A stretch of DNA of 39,258 nt from an uncultured Oscillibacter sp. (GCA_900544105.1 UQUC01000011.1:1-39258), one strand, 5' to 3'; shown: positions 7,463 to 16,151, counted from the first letter of the stretch. Notes: generated from the letters alone by a model not told the origin. Translations and numbers: made by a program.

Positions 7463-8263
7463 ATGGAAATATACAATATGAATGAGCATACGTTTTTTGA
7501 GTGGAAACGCTCCGAAAGACTGACGGCGGTGCTGGCGCTGGCGTTCTGCCTGCTGGGGCTGGGGCTTCAACGCCTGCCGGGGGTGGGCTTTTCCGGAAAG
7601 CTGAGCTGGGGACTGGCGCTGGTCTGTCTGGTGCTGCTGGGCCTGAGCCGGCTGAGCCGCCGCCATCGGGGATGGAAGATCCTACTGCGGATCGCCCAAA
7701 TAGGGCTGGCGGCACTGGTTCTGGGATTGTCGGCGGTGGAGGTCTGGGTCATCCGGGCCGGATACCGGGACGAGTCGGACCAACCGGCAGACGCCGTCAT
7801 CGTTCTGGGGGCCGGGGTCAACGGCACCACGCCCTCCGTGGCCCTGCAAACCCGCATTGACGCGGCGGAGCGATATCTCAAGGCGCATCCGGATATCCCG
7901 GCGGTGCTGTCCGGGGGACAGGGGCCGGGAGAGGATATCTCCGAGGCCCGGGCCATGTATGACGCGCTGACGGACCGGGGCATCGACCCGGAGCGGCTGA
8001 TCTTAGAGGAGCAGTCCGCCAATACCCGACAGAACCTGCAAAATTCTCTGACGCTGCTGCCGGATGACTACCATAAAACGGTGGCCATCGTCACCAACGA
8101 TTTCCACATGGGGCGGGTGCGGCTGCTGCTGAACGCCGCCGGACCCGGCAGGGTGGTGCAGGTCCCGGCGAAGCTGCCGTGGTGGTGGCTCAGTGCCAAC
8201 TATTACCTGCGGGAGAGCTTCGCCGTGGTGAACGATCAGGTGGTGCGTCCTCTGCTGGCTTAA
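7463..8263 (+). CDS. YdcF/SanA-type (DUF218) membrane protein
   Basis: A 266-residue protein with three N-terminal hydrophobic helices (about 20-90), then a DUF218 domain. Family motifs are DAVIVLGAGVNG, SGGQGPGEDISEARAM, ESTxT-like EEQSANTRQNL, and VTNDFHMGRV. DUF218 proteins (SanA, ElyC, YdcF) act at the cell envelope in poorly defined steps of wall or antigen synthesis. The open frame extends 37 codons upstream through the repeat, which is not credible as protein. ATG 7463 and ATG 7478 are both possible: the former has GGGGAG only three bases away inside a hairpin, the latter has a weak GGAAA. Nothing shows that it shares a transcript with the ABC operon. Confidence 0.85.
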   Translation: MEIYNMNEHTFFEWKRSERLTAVLALAFCLLGLGLQRLPGVGFSGKLSWGLALVCLVLLGLSRLSRRHRGWKILLRIAQIGLAALVLGLSAVEVWVIRAGYRDESDQPADAVIVLGAGVNGTTPSVALQTRIDAAERYLKAHPDIPAVLSGGQGPGEDISEARAMYDALTDRGIDPERLILEEQSANTRQNLQNSLTLLPDDYHKTVAIVTNDFHMGRVRLLLNAAGPGRVVQVPAKLPWWWLSANYYLRESFAVVNDQVVRPLLA

Positions 8264-8394
8264 AAATTTTTAAAAATTTTTTGGAAAAACGTGCAACAAA
8301 ACCGGTGTTCAAATCGTCTTATAGGTACAGGAACAAAAACCGCTCCAAGGGGCGCTGAAGGAGTCATGTGTGTATGAAAGGAGAAGCACGCTCT

Positions 8395-8565
8395 ATGGAA
8401 ACGACAATGACCAGGGAACCGATCTGGAAGCTGTGGGTAGATACCCAGCGCTGTGTGGTGTCCTTTCATGAGGAGGCCGGTTCTCAACTGATGGAATTCC
8501 GGGACCGGGAGATGTTTTTGCGGTGTATCGACGGATACACGGCCCAGCTCTACCGGTATCAGTGA
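8395..8565 (+). CDS. Small hypothetical protein (56 aa)
   Basis: A short acidic/basic soluble protein with several Trp, Arg and Phe residues (REPIWKLWVDTQ, VSFHEEAG, FRDREMFLRCIDGY) and no membrane segment. ATG 8395 has AAAGGAG 11 bases upstream; the in-frame ATG 8374 has AAGGAG 10 bases upstream and would add seven residues. It stands alone between an AT-rich gap and a terminator hairpin at 8586-8616, so it is probably monocistronic. No family is recognised. Confidence 0.65.
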   Translation: METTMTREPIWKLWVDTQRCVVSFHEEAGSQLMEFRDREMFLRCIDGYTAQLYRYQ

Positions 8566-8585
8566 CATGAAGCTTATCAAGCGGG

Positions 8586-8622
8586 TATGACCTTCCGCCA
8601 TCAGCGGAAGGTCATACATTTT
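8586..8622 (+). terminator. Hairpin terminator after the small ORF
   Basis: A perfect 13-bp stem (8586-8598 with 8604-8616, loop CATCA) begins 20 bases past the small ORF stop. It is followed by CATTTTCC, a modest T run. Confidence 0.7.
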
Positions 8623-8647
8623 CCAGGGAAAAACCAGGAAAATACGG

Positions 8648-8675
8648 TTGACAAACGGCGGAAATGTGATATGAT
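8648..8675 (+). promoter_or_regulatory. Sigma-A promoter of ileS
   Basis: -35 TTGACA (8648-8653), a 16-bp spacer, and -10 TATGAT (8670-8675). It precedes the T-box leader by about seven bases. Confidence 0.85.
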
Positions 8676-8681
8676 AACCGA

Positions 8682-8968
8682 GTAACTGGATATTTGGCGA
8701 AGAAAAGGAAGAGTAGCCGGTCGAGGGTCTGTAAAGAGAGCCGCCGTTTGGTGCGAGGCGGACAGGCGCGGCGGCGAAAATCACCTTGGAGCCTCCTGCT
8801 GAAAGACGACGCGAGTAAGCGTGGACGTGTGACGGGCGTTATTCCGTCAGCCTGTATTGGCAGGCGTGAGTGGCCGCGCTCCGCAAGGGGACCGGCAAGT
8901 AGAGTGGTACCGCAGAGTGTTTTCAAACGCTTTGTCTCTGAGTTCAGAGACAAAGCGTTTTTTGTTTT
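8682..8968 (+). ncRNA. T-box riboswitch leader of ileS
   Basis: A transcribed leader of about 290 nt in front of ileS. The conserved T-box sequence GTAGAGTGGTACCGC lies at 8899-8913. It is followed by an intrinsic terminator with a perfect 16-bp stem (8925-8940 with 8945-8960, loop AGTT) and TTTGTTTT. A plausible isoleucine specifier AUC sits at 8780-8782 (GAAAUCACC context) on the 3' side of Stem I. Uncharged tRNA-Ile binding should favour the antiterminator and let transcription reach ileS. The T-box and terminator are read directly; the specifier position is inferred from context and was not folded. Confidence 0.92.
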
Positions 8969-9054
8969 GCTACGCCGTGAAGGACTCGAACCCTCACAGC
9001 GGACGCTTATATCAGAAACAGAAGGAAAACTTACAATATAAAAGGAGACGCATC

Positions 9055-11820
9055 ATGGATTACAACAAGACCATCAATCTGCCCAAGACCGACTTCCCCA
9101 TGCGGGCGGGCCTGCCCAAGCGGGAGCCGGAGATGCTCAAGCGCTGGGAGGACATGGACCTCTACAACGAGCTGCTGAAGAAGAACGAGGGTAAGCCCCG
9201 CTTCTCCCTTCACGACGGCCCTCCGTTCTCCAACGGCAGCCTCCACATGGGCCACGCCCTGAACAAGTCCCTGAAGGATATCATCGTCCGCTCCTACGCC
9301 ATGCGGGGCCGGTACACCCCGTATATCCCCGGCTGGGATAACCACGGTATGCCCATCGAGAGCGCCATCATCAAGGAGCAGAAGCTCAACCGCAAGGCCA
9401 TGAGCGTGTCTGACTTCCGTACCGCCTGCCACGCCTATGCCGAAAAGTATATCGGCATCCAGATGGAGGGCTTCAAGCGCCTGGGCGTGGTGGCCGACTG
9501 GGAGCATCCCTACAAGACCATGAACCCCAGCTTTGAGGCCGAGGAGGTCAAGGTCTTTGGCGAGATGTACAAGAAGGGCTACATCTACAAGGGCCTGAAG
9601 CCCGTGTACTGGTGCTACCATGACGAGACCGCTCTGGCTGAGGCTGAGATCGAGTATCAGGACGATCCCTGCACCACCGTGTATGTGAAGTTCCCCATGC
9701 ATGACGATCAGGGCAAGCTGAGCCATCTGGACAAGTCCAAGCTGAACTTCGTGATCTGGACCACTACCATCTGGACCCTGCCCGGCAACCTGGCCATCGC
9801 GCTGCATCCCTCCGAGAGCTACGCCGTGGTGAAGAACAACGGCAACGGCGAGATGTATATTATGGCTGAGGCCCTCACCGACAAGGTGATGGGCGTGGCG
9901 GGCATCTCCGATTACGAGATCGTGGAGACTCACGAGGGCGCCTTCTTTGAGAATATGCTGGCGGACCATCCCTTCCTGCCCAAGACCAGCCGGCTGGTGC
10001 TGGCGGATTACGTCACCATGGATTCCGGTACCGGCTGCGTCCACACCGCGCCCGGCTTCGGTGCGGACGACTATCAGACCTGCCGCCGCTACGATATGGA
10101 AATGGTGGTGCCTGTGGACGATCAGGGCCGCCACACCGACTATGCCGGCAAGTACGCCGGGATGGTGGTGGAGGAGTCCAACCCTGTCATCCTGAAGGAT
10201 ATGAAGGAGTCCGGCGCTCTGCTGGCCAGCGAGGAGATCGTCCATAGCTATCCCCACTGCTGGCGCTGCAAGCACCCCATCATCTTCCGCGCCACGCCCC
10301 AGTGGTTCTGCTCTGTGGACGCGTTCAAGGACGAGGCCTGCGCCGCCTGCGACGAGGTCCGCTGGGTCCCCGGCTGGGGTATCGACCGCATGAAGAGCAT
10401 GATCCGGGAGCGCGCCGACTGGTGCATTTCCCGCCAGCGCCGTTGGGGTCTGCCCATTCCTGTGGTGTACTGCAAGGACTGCGGCAAGCCCGTGGTGACC
10501 GACGAGACCATCGCCGCCATTTCCGAGATGTTCGGCAAGGAAGGCTCCAACGCCTGGTTCGACAAGGACCCCGCCGATTTCCTGCCCGCCGGTATGACCT
10601 GCCCCCACTGCGGCGGCAAGAGCGGCTTCGAGAAGGAGACCGACACGCTGGACGGCTGGTTCGACTCCGGCTCCACCCACTTCGCGTCCATGAAGCGGGA
10701 CCAGGGCTTCTGGCCTGCCGATATGTATCTGGAAGGCCTCGATCAGTACCGCGGCTGGTTCCAGTCCTCTCTGCTGACCGCCGTGGGCGCCTTCGGCAAC
10801 GGCGCGCCCTTCAAGGAGTGCGTCACTCACGGCTGGACCGTGGACGGCGAGGGCAAGGCCATGCACAAGTCTCTGGGCAACGGCGTGGACCCCGCTGACA
10901 TCTTCAACAAGTACGGCGCGGACATCCTGCGTCTGTGGGCGGCTTCTGCCGATTACCACGCCGACGTGCGCTGCTCCGACGCAATCTTCAAGCAGCTCTC
11001 TCAGAACTACCTGAAGTTCCGCAACACCGCCCGGTACTGCCTGGGCAACCTGGACGGCTTTGATCCCAACAACCTGGTGGCTCCCGCCGATATGCTGGAG
11101 CTGGATCGCTGGGCCGTCACCCGTCTGAATGCCCTGATCGAAAAGTGCGCTCAGGCGTACAACGACTACGAGTTCCTGGTGGTGACCCACGCCGTCAACG
11201 ATTTCTGCGTGGTGGAGCTGTCCAACTTCTATCTGGATATCATCAAGGACCGGCTGTACTGTGATGAAAAGGACGGCCTGTCCCGCCGCAGCGCCCAGAC
11301 AGCTCTGTATCTGATCCTGGATACCATCACCAAGATCATGGCGCCCATCCTGTGCTTCACCGGCGACGAGATCTGGCTGGCCATGCCCCACAAGGCGGGC
11401 GACGATGGCCGGAACGTGCTGTTCAACGATATGAACGGCGTGTTTGCCGACTATGCCCTCTCCGCTGACGAGATGGCCAAGTGGGAAAAGATCATCGAGG
11501 TCCGTGACGCCGTCAACGGCGCTCTGGAGACGGCCCGTGCCGAAAAGAAGATCGGCAAGAGCCTGGAGGCCGATGTGTCCCTGACGGTTCCCGCCGAGGA
11601 CGCCTTCCTGACGGAGATGGACGGCGCTGCTTTGGCCGATCTGCTGATCGTCTCCAAGGTGGAGACCACTGTGGGCGGCGAGCTGGCGGTTTCCGTCAGC
11701 GAGGCTGCCGGTACCAAGTGCCCCCGCTGCTGGAAGCACAGCACCGAGGCGGACGAGAACGGCCTGTGCCCCCGCTGCGCCAGCGTGATCGCAAAGTGCG
11801 CTGACTTCGGCGAGGTCTAA
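9055..11820 (+). CDS. ileS: Isoleucyl-tRNA synthetase
   Basis: Class Ia aminoacyl-tRNA synthetase of 921 residues that charges tRNA-Ile and edits misactivated valine. The HIGH motif appears as HMGH (64-67). The KMSKS loop is the variant MHKSL at 603-607, in a GKAMHKSLGNG context. The large insertion between them holds the CP1 editing domain (TTTIWTLPGNLAIA and GTGCVHTAPGFGADDY). A C-terminal zinc site is formed by CPRCW and CPRC near residues 884-910. The open frame runs upstream to 8857, but ATG 9055 has AAAGGAG 8 bases before it and lies after the T-box terminator. The T-box controls it. A terminator follows at 11857. Confidence 0.98.
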   Translation: MDYNKTINLPKTDFPMRAGLPKREPEMLKRWEDMDLYNELLKKNEGKPRFSLHDGPPFSNGSLHMGHALNKSLKDIIVRSYAMRGRYTPYIPGWDNHGMPIESAIIKEQKLNRKAMSVSDFRTACHAYAEKYIGIQMEGFKRLGVVADWEHPYKTMNPSFEAEEVKVFGEMYKKGYIYKGLKPVYWCYHDETALAEAEIEYQDDPCTTVYVKFPMHDDQGKLSHLDKSKLNFVIWTTTIWTLPGNLAIALHPSESYAVVKNNGNGEMYIMAEALTDKVMGVAGISDYEIVETHEGAFFENMLADHPFLPKTSRLVLADYVTMDSGTGCVHTAPGFGADDYQTCRRYDMEMVVPVDDQGRHTDYAGKYAGMVVEESNPVILKDMKESGALLASEEIVHSYPHCWRCKHPIIFRATPQWFCSVDAFKDEACAACDEVRWVPGWGIDRMKSMIRERADWCISRQRRWGLPIPVVYCKDCGKPVVTDETIAAISEMFGKEGSNAWFDKDPADFLPAGMTCPHCGGKSGFEKETDTLDGWFDSGSTHFASMKRDQGFWPADMYLEGLDQYRGWFQSSLLTAVGAFGNGAPFKECVTHGWTVDGEGKAMHKSLGNGVDPADIFNKYGADILRLWAASADYHADVRCSDAIFKQLSQNYLKFRNTARYCLGNLDGFDPNNLVAPADMLELDRWAVTRLNALIEKCAQAYNDYEFLVVTHAVNDFCVVELSNFYLDIIKDRLYCDEKDGLSRRSAQTALYLILDTITKIMAPILCFTGDEIWLAMPHKAGDDGRNVLFNDMNGVFADYALSADEMAKWEKIIEVRDAVNGALETARAEKKIGKSLEADVSLTVPAEDAFLTEMDGAALADLLIVSKVETTVGGELAVSVSEAAGTKCPRCWKHSTEADENGLCPRCASVIAKCADFGEV

Positions 11821-11856
11821 GCGTCTTATCCAATTCAAAAGTAAAGACATATGAAA

Positions 11857-11893
11857 CGCCCCCGGTGCGCAGATGCGTACCGGGGGTGTTTTT
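11857..11893 (+). terminator. Terminator of ileS
   Basis: A CCCCCGGT/ACCGGGGG stem (11859-11866 with 11879-11886) followed by TGTTTTTG, 38 bases after the ileS stop. Confidence 0.8.
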
Positions 11894-12024
11894 GCTTGAG
11901 GGGGCCAATAGCGAAACGGCGTGACTGAGCAGCTGGAAAGAACAATTTGATCTATGATCGAGAGAGGAAGTCCGGGTAGAAAGTGATTCAGACTTTTCTC
12001 ACATATTTCAAAGCTGCGGTAGAA

Positions 12025-12053
12025 TTGTTATAGACTTTGCGGTATCATATAAG
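12025..12053 (+). promoter_or_regulatory. Putative sigma-A promoter of the orphan membrane gene
   Basis: -35 TTGTTA (12025-12030), a 17-bp spacer, and -10 TATAAG (12048-12053). A start near 12060 would exclude ATG 12055 and support ATG 12097 as the start codon. Confidence 0.6.
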
Positions 12054-12096
12054 CATGAAAAAAAGCGGCAAATCGAAAGCTTGGAGGAAACTGTTT

Positions 12097-12492
12097 ATGA
12101 ATCATATATTTGACAGACTCGCAGACCTTGCTCGGACGCAGGCAGCATTAGACAATATGCGAGAGAATATGGATATGAAACATATGGCAAAAGAAATATT
12201 GTTGGAAGAAAACTATATTAGGTTTATGAAATCATATCGGTTCACATTTTGGTTTCAACTGCTTGGAACGCTGGCGGGTCTTATCATTCCGCCCATTGTG
12301 TTCTATATTGTTTTTAAGGACCTCTCTTATTGTGTGATCGGAATTGCCATAGGGATCCCGTGGATGTGTATATGGCTTCCGCTGAGCTTGTTGATCCCCC
12401 CGACAAGAATATATAGGAAATTTGCAAAATGGTATAGAAAAAAATACTCAAGGATTGATGAACTGGATGAGATATTTTATAAAAAAGAATAA
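12097..12492 (+). CDS. Orphan two-helix membrane protein, AT-rich
   Basis: A 131-residue protein. A charged, helical N-terminal part (about 1-50, with DRLADLARTQAALDNMRENM) precedes two hydrophobic helices (about 55-75 and 80-105). A basic region (RIYRKFAKWYRKKYSR) and an acidic tail follow. ATG 12097 has GGAGG 9 bases upstream; earlier starts lie before the likely transcription start. The gene uses A/T-ending codons (AAA, ATA, GAA, TAT) far more than its GC-rich neighbours, which suggests recent acquisition. It stands alone between the ileS terminator and its own. No family is recognised and no partner gene is present. Confidence 0.7.
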   Translation: MNHIFDRLADLARTQAALDNMRENMDMKHMAKEILLEENYIRFMKSYRFTFWFQLLGTLAGLIIPPIVFYIVFKDLSYCVIGIAIGIPWMCIWLPLSLLIPPTRIYRKFAKWYRKKYSRIDELDEIFYKKE

Positions 12493-12619
12493 CTTCCGAT
12501 TTGCCAAGGAGAACATCCGGTTAGGAACGAATGGACGTGCTTCTGTACGCTGTTATCGAGAGTCACGCGTCCCGGACCGGATCCTTTGGCCCCAGCGAGG
12601 CTTTGCCGCGAATATCAAT

Positions 12620-12665
12620 AAGCCCTCCGTATGCGATACGTCATACGGAGGGCTTTGTGTTTTAT
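12620..12665 (+). terminator. Strong terminator, possibly bidirectional
   Basis: A perfect 14-bp stem (12620-12633 with 12642-12655, 8-base loop) followed by TGTGTTTT on the plus strand. The minus-strand tail TTATTGATATT could also end the convergent lipoprotein transcript. Confidence 0.75.
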
Positions 12666-12713
12666 GAACGCCGGGTGTCGTTCCGGGGATCTTTTTGCGC
12701 GGGTCTTGTCTTT

Positions 12714-13241
12714 TTAGGCGGCGGAGTCAAAGTCTTCTTCCATCAGGAAGATGGCGCCGTCCTTGCCGCTTTCCACAATGGCGTACTGGCGGAGGGCGCC
12801 GTCCGCGTCCACATAGGAAACGCCCCGGTTGGGGATCGTTTCCACAAAGGGGATGGCCAGCAGGAGGGGACGGTCCGGGGAAAGGGCATCCGCCGTGTAG
12901 AGGTCCTCTTCACGGGTGAGCAGGATTTGGCCGCCATCCTCCCGGAAGCCCACGGCGAAATAGTGGAAGTCCGTGACGGAGCGGGTGGGCAGGAGCACGA
13001 TCTCCGCCATGGGGTCCTCCTCCCGGTAAGCGTCATAGCCGCCCTCCGTCAGACCGGCATCCTCTGCGGGAAGGACGGAGAGGGCCTCGCCTTCTAAGGC
13101 GGGGGGTTCGGTCTGGGCGGGAGGATCGGAGGTCTCCGCCTGCTGGGGCGGCTGCTCAGGGACATTATCTGCCGGTTTGCCGCAGGCTGCCAGACATAGC
13201 AGGAGGGAAACGGCCATCAACAGGGCCGGGATGCGTTTCAT
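12714..13241 (-). CDS. Small lipoprotein of unknown function
   Basis: A 175-residue secreted lipoprotein. The signal peptide MKRIPALLMAVSLLLCLAAC has a lipobox (LAAC), with acylation expected at Cys20. A Pro/Gln/Glu-rich linker (about 22-55) leads to a C-terminal domain with alternating strands (EIVLLPTRSV, FHYFAVGFREDGGQILLTREEDLYTA, GVSYVDADGALRQYAIV) that may be a small beta fold. No named family is recognised. It starts 26 bases after the stop of the SLH protease gene on the same strand and probably shares its transcript, which suggests a joint role at the cell surface. The ribosome site (AAGAAGTGA) is weak, consistent with coupling to the upstream gene. Confidence 0.8.
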   Translation of the reverse strand: MKRIPALLMAVSLLLCLAACGKPADNVPEQPPQQAETSDPPAQTEPPALEGEALSVLPAEDAGLTEGGYDAYREEDPMAEIVLLPTRSVTDFHYFAVGFREDGGQILLTREEDLYTADALSPDRPLLLAIPFVETIPNRGVSYVDADGALRQYAIVESGKDGAIFLMEEDFDSAA

Positions 13242-13267
13242 GGGATCACTTCTTTACAAATGGGAAC

Positions 13268-14560
13268 TCAGTTCTTGTTCTTAGCGGCTTCCATGGCCTT
13301 GATTTCCGCCAGGGTCCAACCGGAAACCGTCAGATCGGCAGCCATCACCGGGTCCACGGGGACGGCCAGATACATATTGTTGCCATAGGTATAAGCGCCG
13401 GAGGTGACGCCGATGACCTGGCCGTGGGCGTTCATCAGCGCCCCGCCGCTGCTGCCATGGGAAATGTCGGCGGAGTTGACGATGCAGGGCAGGGCATAAC
13501 GGTCCAGCTTATGAGCTGTGGAGCCGATGATGCCGGAGCTGATAGCCAGCCCCAGCCCCAGGGGGTTGCCGATGGCGTATACAGGATCGCCGGGGCGGAT
13601 GTCCGCCGTGCCTACCAGATCCAGATGGTTGAAGGCAGAGGTGGTGCGGTGGGACTGATTGGTCCGGGAGACCCGGATCACTGCGATGTCGATATCGGTA
13701 TCGTAGTAGAGGACCCGCTCCACCTCATAGATTTCCCCGTTGAGCAGGGTGGCGGTGGCCTTGATGGAATCCGCAATGGAGTGATAGTTGGTGACGGCCA
13801 GACCATCGGCGCTGATGAAGAAACCGCTGGCATCGGCGGAATTGACTTCGTCGTGGACCTGTTCCTCCGTCTCATACAGCCTCAGCTGGAAGGCGGCGGA
13901 GAGGTAGCGGTCCGCCAGCTGGCGGGCGGTATAGTCCTTGTCCAGCAGGCCCAGAGCGTTGGCAGCAGAGGCAGTGCAGATACCGAGGTCCATCAGACGG
14001 GAGAGCACTGTGGTCTCCGTTCCCTTATAGCAGAAATCCAGAGCATCGTAAATGGATTCCGCCAGATCGCCCACGGAGAGGAAGCCCATTAGCTGACGGC
14101 CGGTGAGACCGATCCGCCAGGCGAAGGCTGCGGCATCGGAGATCTCAAAGTCCCCGGCCTTGTCATTGTAGCCCAGCATCCGTAGCAGCATGGCACACCA
14201 GGCATCGGCATTCAGGCGACCATTGGGATCAAACTGCACGTTGGTGACACCCAAGATCCAGCCCCGGCGATTGGCGTAGTTCACGGAGGCGTAGGCCCAG
14301 TCCGGCACATCCCGGAAGCCGGCAAACCAACCGTCGGTGTCCGGCGTTTTCTCACCACCGGCAAGACGAACCAGCAGTACGGCGGCCTGGGCACGGGTGG
14401 CGGGCGCCGTCAGATCCCGGCTGGGGTCCTCGGAGAGCAGATGCAGTACCGTCAGGGCGTCGGCCCGGCGGGCAGTATCCCCGGTCTGGGCGCTGGCCAT
14501 GGGGACGGTGCAGATGAGAAGCATCACCGCGCACAACGCGGAAAACAGTCGTTTTTTCAT
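13268..14560 (-). CDS. SLH-domain, HtrA-like surface serine protease
   Basis: A 430-residue secreted protein. Residues 1-24 are a signal peptide ending MASA. Residues about 30-220 hold S-layer homology repeats (FRDVPDWAYASVNYANRRGWILGV, then less conserved copies), which bind the cell wall. Residues about 240-415 form a trypsin-like domain of HtrA/DegP type with an apparently complete triad: H260 (VTNYH), D291 (DTDIDIAV) and S371 (HGSSGGAL). No PDZ domain follows, unlike most HtrA proteins. ATG 14560 has an AAGGAG site 8 bases upstream; the longer open frame would hide the signal peptide and overlap the promoter. It is followed by a lipoprotein gene on the same strand. A wall-anchored quality-control or processing protease is the likely role (inference). 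Confidence 0.88.
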   Translation of the reverse strand: MKKRLFSALCAVMLLICTVPMASAQTGDTARRADALTVLHLLSEDPSRDLTAPATRAQAAVLLVRLAGGEKTPDTDGWFAGFRDVPDWAYASVNYANRRGWILGVTNVQFDPNGRLNADAWCAMLLRMLGYNDKAGDFEISDAAAFAWRIGLTGRQLMGFLSVGDLAESIYDALDFCYKGTETTVLSRLMDLGICTASAANALGLLDKDYTARQLADRYLSAAFQLRLYETEEQVHDEVNSADASGFFISADGLAVTNYHSIADSIKATATLLNGEIYEVERVLYYDTDIDIAVIRVSRTNQSHRTTSAFNHLDLVGTADIRPGDPVYAIGNPLGLGLAISSGIIGSTAHKLDRYALPCIVNSADISHGSSGGALMNAHGQVIGVTSGAYTYGNNMYLAVPVDPVMAADLTVSGWTLAEIKAMEAAKNKN

Positions 14561-14591
14561 GGAAAAGGCTCCTTTTGGCTTTTGTGGCCAC

Positions 14592-14620
14592 ATTGTAGCA
14601 CCGAATGGACCGGATTGCAA
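14592..14620 (-). promoter_or_regulatory. Sigma-A promoter of the SLH protease operon
   Basis: On the minus strand: -35 TTGCAA (14615-14620), a 17-bp spacer, and -10 TACAAT (14592-14597), 32 bases from the start codon. Confidence 0.75.
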
Positions 14621-14658
14621 GACGATGAAGTGTTGGGCAAAAGAGGGGAGATGGACGG

Positions 14659-14687
14659 TAGACAGCAGGTAAAAAAACTGGTATGAT
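14659..14687 (+). promoter_or_regulatory. Sigma-A promoter of deoC-deoD
   Basis: -35 TAGACA (14659-14664), a 17-bp spacer, and -10 TATGAT (14682-14687). It is divergent from the protease promoter, whose -35 box is 38 bp away. Confidence 0.75.
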
Positions 14688-14738
14688 AAACATATCGAAG
14701 GAACAAACTTAACTTTTATGATAAAGGAGTGACTTAAA

Positions 14739-15395
14739 ATGGAACTGAAAGACATTTTGAGCAAGTGCGATCATACGCTTCTGGCTCAGACAGCCACCTG
14801 GGACGAGATCAAGGCCATTTGCGACGACGGCATGAAGTACGGCTGTGCCAGCGTGTGCATCCCCGCCAGCTATGTGAAGCAGGCGGCGGAGTATGTGGCG
14901 GGCAAGCTGCCTATCTGCACCGTCATCGGTTTCCCCAACGGCTATGACACCACCGCGGCCAAGTGCTTCATGGCCACCGACGCCGTGAACAACGGCGCGG
15001 AGGAAGTGGATATGGTCATCAACCTCGGCTGGGTGAAGGACCGGAAGTGGGAGGACCTGCTCTCGGAGATCAAGGCCATAAAGGAAGCCTGCCACGGCAA
15101 GCTGCTGAAGGTCATCATCGAGTGCTGTTTCCTCACTGACGAGGAGAAGATCAAGATGTGCGAGATCGTCACAGCCTCCGGCGCGGACTACATCAAGACC
15201 TCCACCGGCTTCGGCGGGGGCGGCGCCACCCGTGAGGACGTGGCCCTGTTCGCCAAGCACGTGGGCCCCAATGTGAAGATCAAGGCTGCCGGCGGTATCG
15301 CCAATTTGCAGGACGCGGAGGATTTCATCAATCTGGGGGCCTCCCGTCTGGGCACCAGCCGCATCGTGAAGGCCGTAAAAGCTATGGAAAAATAA
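14739..15395 (+). CDS. deoC: Deoxyribose-phosphate aldolase
   Basis: A 218-residue class I aldolase that cleaves 2-deoxyribose 5-phosphate to glyceraldehyde 3-phosphate and acetaldehyde, the last step of deoxynucleoside breakdown. The Schiff-base lysine is K153 in YIKTSTGF and the second active-site lysine K182 lies in IKAAGGI. Other family features are the DHTLL start and the CTVIGFPNGY segment. ATG 14739 has AAAGGAG about 9 bases upstream. It lies 12 bases upstream of deoD and shares its promoter. A nucleoside-type ABC transporter follows 1 kb downstream, forming a salvage block. Confidence 0.97.
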   Translation: MELKDILSKCDHTLLAQTATWDEIKAICDDGMKYGCASVCIPASYVKQAAEYVAGKLPICTVIGFPNGYDTTAAKCFMATDAVNNGAEEVDMVINLGWVKDRKWEDLLSEIKAIKEACHGKLLKVIIECCFLTDEEKIKMCEIVTASGADYIKTSTGFGGGGATREDVALFAKHVGPNVKIKAAGGIANLQDAEDFINLGASRLGTSRIVKAVKAMEK

Positions 15396-15407
15396 AAGGA
15401 GGATACT

Positions 15408-16121
15408 ATGGGAACGCCGCATAATGAAGCCAAGAAGGGCGATTTCGCCAAAACCGTACTGATGCCCGGAGACCCTCTGCGCTCCAAGTTCATCGCGGAA
15501 ACCTTCCTGTCGGACTTGAAGCTGGTAAACAATGTCCGGGGCGTTCAGGGCTATACCGGCATTTATAAGGGCGTGCCGGTGAGCGTGATGGCCTCCGGTA
15601 TGGGTATGCCCTCCATTGGTATTTATTCTTACGAGCTGTACACCCAGTATGATGTGGAGAATATCATCCGGGTGGGCAGCGCCGGGGCGCTGCGGGCGGA
15701 TCTGGAGCTGGGCAGCGTGGTGGCCGGTCAGGGCGCCTGCGCAAACTCCGCCTATCTGGAGCAGTATGAGCTGGGCGGCACCTTTGCCCCCATTGCGGAC
15801 TTTGACCTGCTGATGGCGGCAGTGGAAAGCGCCAAGGAGCTGGGTGTGAAGATGCCGGTGGGCAACCTCTATTCCTCCGACACCTTCTATGACGCTGCCG
15901 GACGGAATATGCGGTTCCAAAAGATGGGCGTTATGGCGGTGGAGATGGAAGCGGCTGCCTTATATTGCAACGCTGCCTACACCGGCAAGCGGGCGCTGGC
16001 AATCTGCTCCATTTCCGATAATCTGGTGACAGGGGAGGAGTTGTCTCCCGCGGACCGGCAGACCACGTTCACCAATATGATGAAGATCGCCCTGGAAGTC
16101 GCCGTGAAGATGGCGGACTGA
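15408..16121 (+). CDS. deoD: Purine-nucleoside phosphorylase, DeoD type
   Basis: A 237-residue cytoplasmic enzyme that splits purine (deoxy)nucleosides with phosphate into base and pentose 1-phosphate. Length and motifs match the hexameric high-molecular-mass class: MPGDPLRS (19-26) and RVGSAG (88-93) for phosphate, VEMEAAALY (178-186) for the sugar, and SDNLVTGE with D204 for the base. The GTPHN N-terminus is typical. AAAGGAGG precedes ATG 15408. It is co-transcribed with deoC and closed by a terminator at 16152. Deoxyribose 1-phosphate would still need a phosphopentomutase, not found in this window, to feed DeoC. Confidence 0.96.
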   Translation: MGTPHNEAKKGDFAKTVLMPGDPLRSKFIAETFLSDLKLVNNVRGVQGYTGIYKGVPVSVMASGMGMPSIGIYSYELYTQYDVENIIRVGSAGALRADLELGSVVAGQGACANSAYLEQYELGGTFAPIADFDLLMAAVESAKELGVKMPVGNLYSSDTFYDAAGRNMRFQKMGVMAVEMEAAALYCNAAYTGKRALAICSISDNLVTGEELSPADRQTTFTNMMKIALEVAVKMAD

Positions 16122-16151
16122 GGTCGATGGACCGTTAACGCTTCCTGAAGA

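Noticed and set aside
9031..11850. A 939-codon minus-strand open frame
   Set aside because: It is antisense to ileS and is His/Gly/Leu-rich, as expected for the shadow of a GC-rich gene; it has no recognisable domain.
11960..11976. GAGGAAGTCCGGG resembling the conserved core of RNase P RNA
   Set aside because: The other universally conserved RNase P elements are not found around it, and the spacing to the next gene is too short.
14709..15920. A 403-codon minus-strand open frame opposite deoC and deoD
   Set aside because: It overlaps two certain enzyme genes, is low in complexity and matches no family.
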